DNA from: an uncultured Bacilli bacterium
GTDB lineage: Bacteria; Bacillota_I; Bacilli_A; RF39; UBA660
Direction: 5' to 3'
DNA length: 8,161 bases
NCBI GenBank assembly: GCA_947624855.1
Contig: CANQMC010000053.1
Location: forward strand, 1 to 8,161
Positions 5,453-8,161 of the stretch are shown piece after piece. Below the pieces are notes generated by a model. The model made no database searches. It was not told where the DNA came from and saw nothing but the letters and a program-made list of their open reading frames with translations. The translations under genes were made by a program, and so were the position numbers. How positions within the stretch are numbered: position 1 is the first letter of the stretch; the number at the start of each line of letters is the position of its first letter.

Positions 5453-6673
5453 TTATGGTCTATAAAAATCTGTTCTTGATGTAAATCTATAACCTGTTTT
5501 ATTTGGGAATCCTGGAGGTGGAGCCATAACTAAACTTCTACTTCCAACATGTCCATTATGCCAACCGGTTGCCACTCCATAATGCAAATGAGCTCCTGTT
5601 GTACAAGAATCATAGCCACCGTATTTACTAGAAGTACTTCTACCTCCTCCAACTGTACCAATTACTGTACTTTGAGTAACTATATCTCCTACTTTAACAT
5701 TAATTTTAAGTAAATGATAATAATAAGTTGTATACTTTTTACCACCAACTGTTACTTTTATATAAACTCTGTTACCACCACAAGAAGAGCGATAAACAAT
5801 ACCAGATACTTGACCAGCTGCTGCAGCATATATTTTTGTTCCTTCGGGATTTCCTCCAATATCCATTGCATTATGGAAACTTCCCCATCTTGTACCTACT
5901 GTACTAGTTGTAACACCACTTGTTAAAGGTTTAAGCCAACCACTATTTGTTGGTACTTTAGAACAATCTTCTAATTTAACACTATCATTTGTTTTACCTA
6001 AATTTTCTTTACAAACTTTTTTATAATAATCATAATTTTGTTTAGCTATTTCTAATTCTTCATCAATACTTAAAGCATATTTATCATAACTATCAATATT
6101 ACTATATTGAGCGGCAATAACACCTTGATAAGTTACAATTTGTTGAGATAATTTCTTTTGTTTCTTTTCTAAATCAATTTTTAATTTTTCATTATTATCA
6201 ATTTCTTTTTCTAAATTATTCATAGTATCTTGAATATAACCAGTAACTTGTTTTACTGCTTCTACTCTTGATATTAAATCAGTTATACTTGAAGCTCCAG
6301 ATACATATTCAACGTAAGCATTTTGTCCTTCAACTTGTTGTAAATATAATAATATCTTTTCTGCTTCATCTGTTAATTCACTAATTTTAACATTTGATTT
6401 ATCAATTTTTTCTTGAGCAACTTCTTGATCATGTTCAGCCGCATGAATATCTTTTTCGGCTTGTGTTATAGCGGCTTCTTTTCTTGCTATTTCATTTTTA
6501 GCAGCTTGAGTTTTATTATCATTAGCTTGTTTTTTAGCTACCAAATTTTCATAAGCAATTCTAAGATCTCCTAAAGTCTCTGCTTCTTTAGCCGAAACTG
6601 GTAAAACTAAAGAACTAAAAACCATTAAGAACACTATAAATAAATTAATTACTTTTAATCCATATTTTCTCAT
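5453..6673 (-). CDS. Secreted coiled-coil M23 (LytM) peptidase, EnvC/PcsB-type
   Basis: Exported murein hydrolase or hydrolase activator acting at the septum, expected to be controlled by FtsEX, whose genes lie directly upstream. A signal peptide covers residues 1-28 (basic start, hydrophobic 8-24, VSA cleavage site before K29). A long coiled coil follows (about 30-215, rich in Lys, Glu, Gln) and contains SGASSITDLISRV (125-137), the segment typical of PcsB-type coiled coils. The C-terminal LytM domain (about 246-385) keeps the zinc ligands H267 and D271 (HNAMD), H320 in YYYH, and HLH at 362-364, so it may be catalytically active, unlike degenerate EnvC domains. Four cysteines (221, 237, 298, 357) are unusual for an exported Bacillota protein. 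The ATG overlaps the ftsX stop as ATGA, with only a weak, distant AGAAAG upstream, so coupled translation is likely. A terminator follows at once. Confidence 0.9.
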   Translation of the reverse strand: MRKYGLKVINLFIVFLMVFSSLVLPVSAKEAETLGDLRIAYENLVAKKQANDNKTQAAKNEIARKEAAITQAEKDIHAAEHDQEVAQEKIDKSNVKISELTDEAEKILLYLQQVEGQNAYVEYVSGASSITDLISRVEAVKQVTGYIQDTMNNLEKEIDNNEKLKIDLEKKQKKLSQQIVTYQGVIAAQYSNIDSYDKYALSIDEELEIAKQNYDYYKKVCKENLGKTNDSVKLEDCSKVPTNSGWLKPLTSGVTTSTVGTRWGSFHNAMDIGGNPEGTKIYAAAAGQVSGIVYRSSCGGNRVYIKVTVGGKKYTTYYYHLLKINVKVGDIVTQSTVIGTVGGGRSTSSKYGGYDSCTTGAHLHYGVATGWHNGHVGSRSLVMAPPPGFPNKTGYRFTSRTDFYRP

Positions 6674-7563
6674 ATTTTCAAATACTTTCTAACCGCTCTT
6701 AAAGAACCTAACATTCCTACAATTGCCCCAATTGCTAGTATTATAACACTAACAAATAAGACAAAAGGCATCGGTTTAATTAATTCTAAAATTCCAAATA
6801 TAGAAGATGTTCCCATTCTTTCATATAAAATTGTATAACCATAAATAGTAATACCAACTGGAATTATAGAACCAACTATTCCTAGTAAAAATCCTTCAAA
6901 CACAAATGGTAATTTTATCGCTGTATTACTACTACCAACTAATCTCATAATTTCTATTTCACTTCTTCTTGAGAATATTGTAAGTTTAATTGTATTACTA
7001 ACCAAGAAAGCAGTTACTACTACTAACGAAATAGCAATAACAAATGTTGCTGTTTTAACAATATTAAATGCCGAAATAATTTCTTCAACCATGCCCTCTC
7101 CATAATTAGCACTTTCAATACCATCCATTTTTTCAATTGAACTGGCAGTTCCTGCTAAATCTTCAACATTTTTAACAATAACATTAAATGAATCTAAAAG
7201 TGGATTTTTACCTAAATAATCTAAAGTATTATCTAATACTTCTGAATAATTTTTCATTTCTATTTTCCACTCTTCTTTATTTTTATAAGTTACTTCTTCA
7301 ACATTACTTAAAGCTTTAATTTTATTTTCAATATTTTGTGCTTCATCTGCACTTACATCTTTATCTAAATAAACAACAATAGTTAACTCTTTTTCTAAAA
7401 CATCAGTAACATGATTAACATTAGCTGTTAAAATAACTGAAACTGCCACTAAAATAAGAGTAATCGTTGTACACATAACACTAGCAACACTTAAACTAAA
7501 ATTTCTAAAAACACTTTTAAAAGAATCTCTAATTGAATTCTTTAATATTCTAAACGCTCTCAC
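6670..7563 (-). CDS. ftsX: Cell-division ABC transporter permease FtsX
   Basis: Membrane partner of FtsE. The complex does not move a solute but transmits ATP hydrolysis across the membrane to peptidoglycan hydrolases at the septum. The 297-residue protein has the FtsX layout: a cytoplasmic N-terminus starting MRAF, membrane segment 1 (about 24-48), an extracellular domain (about 50-168), segment 2 (170-194), the cytoplasmic coupling motif SRRSEIEIMRLVG (198-210), segment 3 (219-245) and segment 4 (266-290). The length is usual for Gram-positive FtsX. The start is GTG at 7563, overlapping the ftsE end by 14 bases. AGGAAG lies about 11 bases upstream, rather far, so coupling to ftsE translation probably helps. 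The stop overlaps the next start as ATGA. Confidence 0.95.
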   Translation of the reverse strand: MRAFRILKNSIRDSFKSVFRNFSLSVASVMCTTITLILVAVSVILTANVNHVTDVLEKELTIVVYLDKDVSADEAQNIENKIKALSNVEEVTYKNKEEWKIEMKNYSEVLDNTLDYLGKNPLLDSFNVIVKNVEDLAGTASSIEKMDGIESANYGEGMVEEIISAFNIVKTATFVIAISLVVVTAFLVSNTIKLTIFSRRSEIEIMRLVGSSNTAIKLPFVFEGFLLGIVGSIIPVGITIYGYTILYERMGTSSIFGILELIKPMPFVLFVSVIILAIGAIVGMLGSLRAVRKYLKI

Positions 7564-8161
7564 TTGCTTTGTAACTTCCTTTCATATGATCATCTGCTAA
7601 AATCCCATTTTCTAAAACAATAACTCTTTTTTTCATTCTATTAACAATATCTTTATCATGAGTTGCCATAATAATTGTAGTACCAAGTTCTGTATTAATA
7701 GTTTCTAATACTTGCATTATTTCTTTAGATGTTTTAGGATCTAAATTACCAGTTGGTTCATCACATATTAATAATTTTGGATCATTAACAATTGCTCTAG
7801 CAATACACACTCTTTGTTGTTCTCCACCCGAAAGTTGGTTAGGAAAACTTCTAAGTTTATCTTTAAGTCCTACATGTTCCAAAGCTTTTATAACTTTAGT
7901 TCTTATATCTTTTCCTTTCATTCCCATACATTCTAATGCAAAAGCTACATTTTCATATACTGTAAGTTTAGGAAGTAATTTAAAATCTTGAAAAACAATT
8001 CCTAATTTTCTTCTTAATTTATAAACTGTTCTATTACGTAATTTACTTACATTTATTCCCCCAATTTCAACAATACCTTTTGTTGGTTTTTCCTCTCGAT
8101 ATAACATTTTAATTAAAGTAGATTTACCACTTCCACTAGCTCCAATAACAAAAACAAATTC
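7550..8161 (-). CDS. ftsE: Cell-division ATP-binding protein FtsE (5' end outside window)
   Basis: ATPase of the FtsEX complex on the cytoplasmic face of the septal membrane. The open frame runs to the window edge, and the first 203 visible residues include the Walker A motif GASGSGKST (visible 7-15). The ATG at 8107 is therefore internal and not the start. About 25-30 N-terminal residues should lie beyond 8161, given a usual length near 228. Also visible are the Q-loop VFQD (Q58), the signature LSGGEQQR (110-117), Walker B LLICDE followed by PTGNLD (130-141) and the H-loop MATHD (H168). All ATPase motifs are intact. The PTGNLD motif and the IGGINVSKL segment are typical of FtsE/LolD-type ATPases, and the following ftsX fixes the assignment. 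The gene ends with TAG at 7550-7552. Confidence 0.95.
   Translation of the reverse strand, partial: EFVFVIGASGSGKSTLIKMLYREEKPTKGIVEIGGINVSKLRNRTVYKLRRKLGIVFQDFKLLPKLTVYENVAFALECMGMKGKDIRTKVIKALEHVGLKDKLRSFPNQLSGGEQQRVCIARAIVNDPKLLICDEPTGNLDPKTSKEIMQVLETINTELGTTIIMATHDKDIVNRMKKRVIVLENGILADDHMKGSYKASESV

Noticed and set aside
5714..5926. 70-codon open frame on the plus strand, rich in Cys, Thr and Ser
   Set aside because: It lies wholly antisense to the LytM domain of the M23 gene, whose motifs are intact, and has no ribosome site or recognisable motif.
7550..8107. FtsE starting at ATG 8107
   Set aside because: The frame stays open to the window edge and the Walker A motif lies upstream of this methionine, so it is internal.
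118..8161. Mycoplasma-type genetic code (TGA as tryptophan)
   Set aside because: TGA ends tilS and ftsX exactly at the normal protein ends, and tryptophans are encoded by TGG.

Overview
The window is very AT-rich and almost all of its genes lie on the minus strand. It looks like chromosomal DNA of a low-GC Bacillota, most likely an uncultivated gut member of the Bacilli near the RF39/Erysipelotrichia-Mollicutes boundary. That placement is an inference from gene style. TGA ends tilS and ftsX and tryptophan is written TGG, so this is the standard bacterial code and not the mycoplasma code. A divisome ABC transporter and a murein-hydrolase-type M23 protein imply a peptidoglycan wall.

Right side (5453-8161, minus): a tightly packed cell-division operon, ftsE (5' end outside the window), ftsX, and a secreted coiled-coil/LytM protein of the EnvC/PcsB type. 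Genes overlap by 14 and 4 bases. The operon ends in a UUCG-loop terminator directly after the last stop codon. FtsEX is expected to drive the exported coiled-coil protein during septal wall splitting.

Left side (1-4511, minus): a small XRE regulator behind an inverted-repeat operator, an unrecognised 258-residue protein with its own promoter, then tilS and ftsH coupled by an ATGA overlap and closed by a strong terminator at 15-57. TilS makes lysidine in tRNA-Ile. FtsH is the membrane AAA protease and here carries an extra C-terminal Rho_N/SAP-like motif.

Middle (about 4512-5452) is the accessory part, and its signals point to the plus strand. It holds (i) a start-less C-terminal fragment of a variable surface protein of the C-type-lectin-like kind seen as targets of diversity-generating retroelements, with a GC-rich core whose codons are all NNY or GTG; (ii) a 13-bp inverted repeat and a terminator behind it; and (iii) a candidate structured non-coding RNA at about 5157-5422 with an extended -10 promoter, a 35-pair rod hairpin and its own plus-strand terminator. 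No reverse transcriptase or template repeat was seen in the window.
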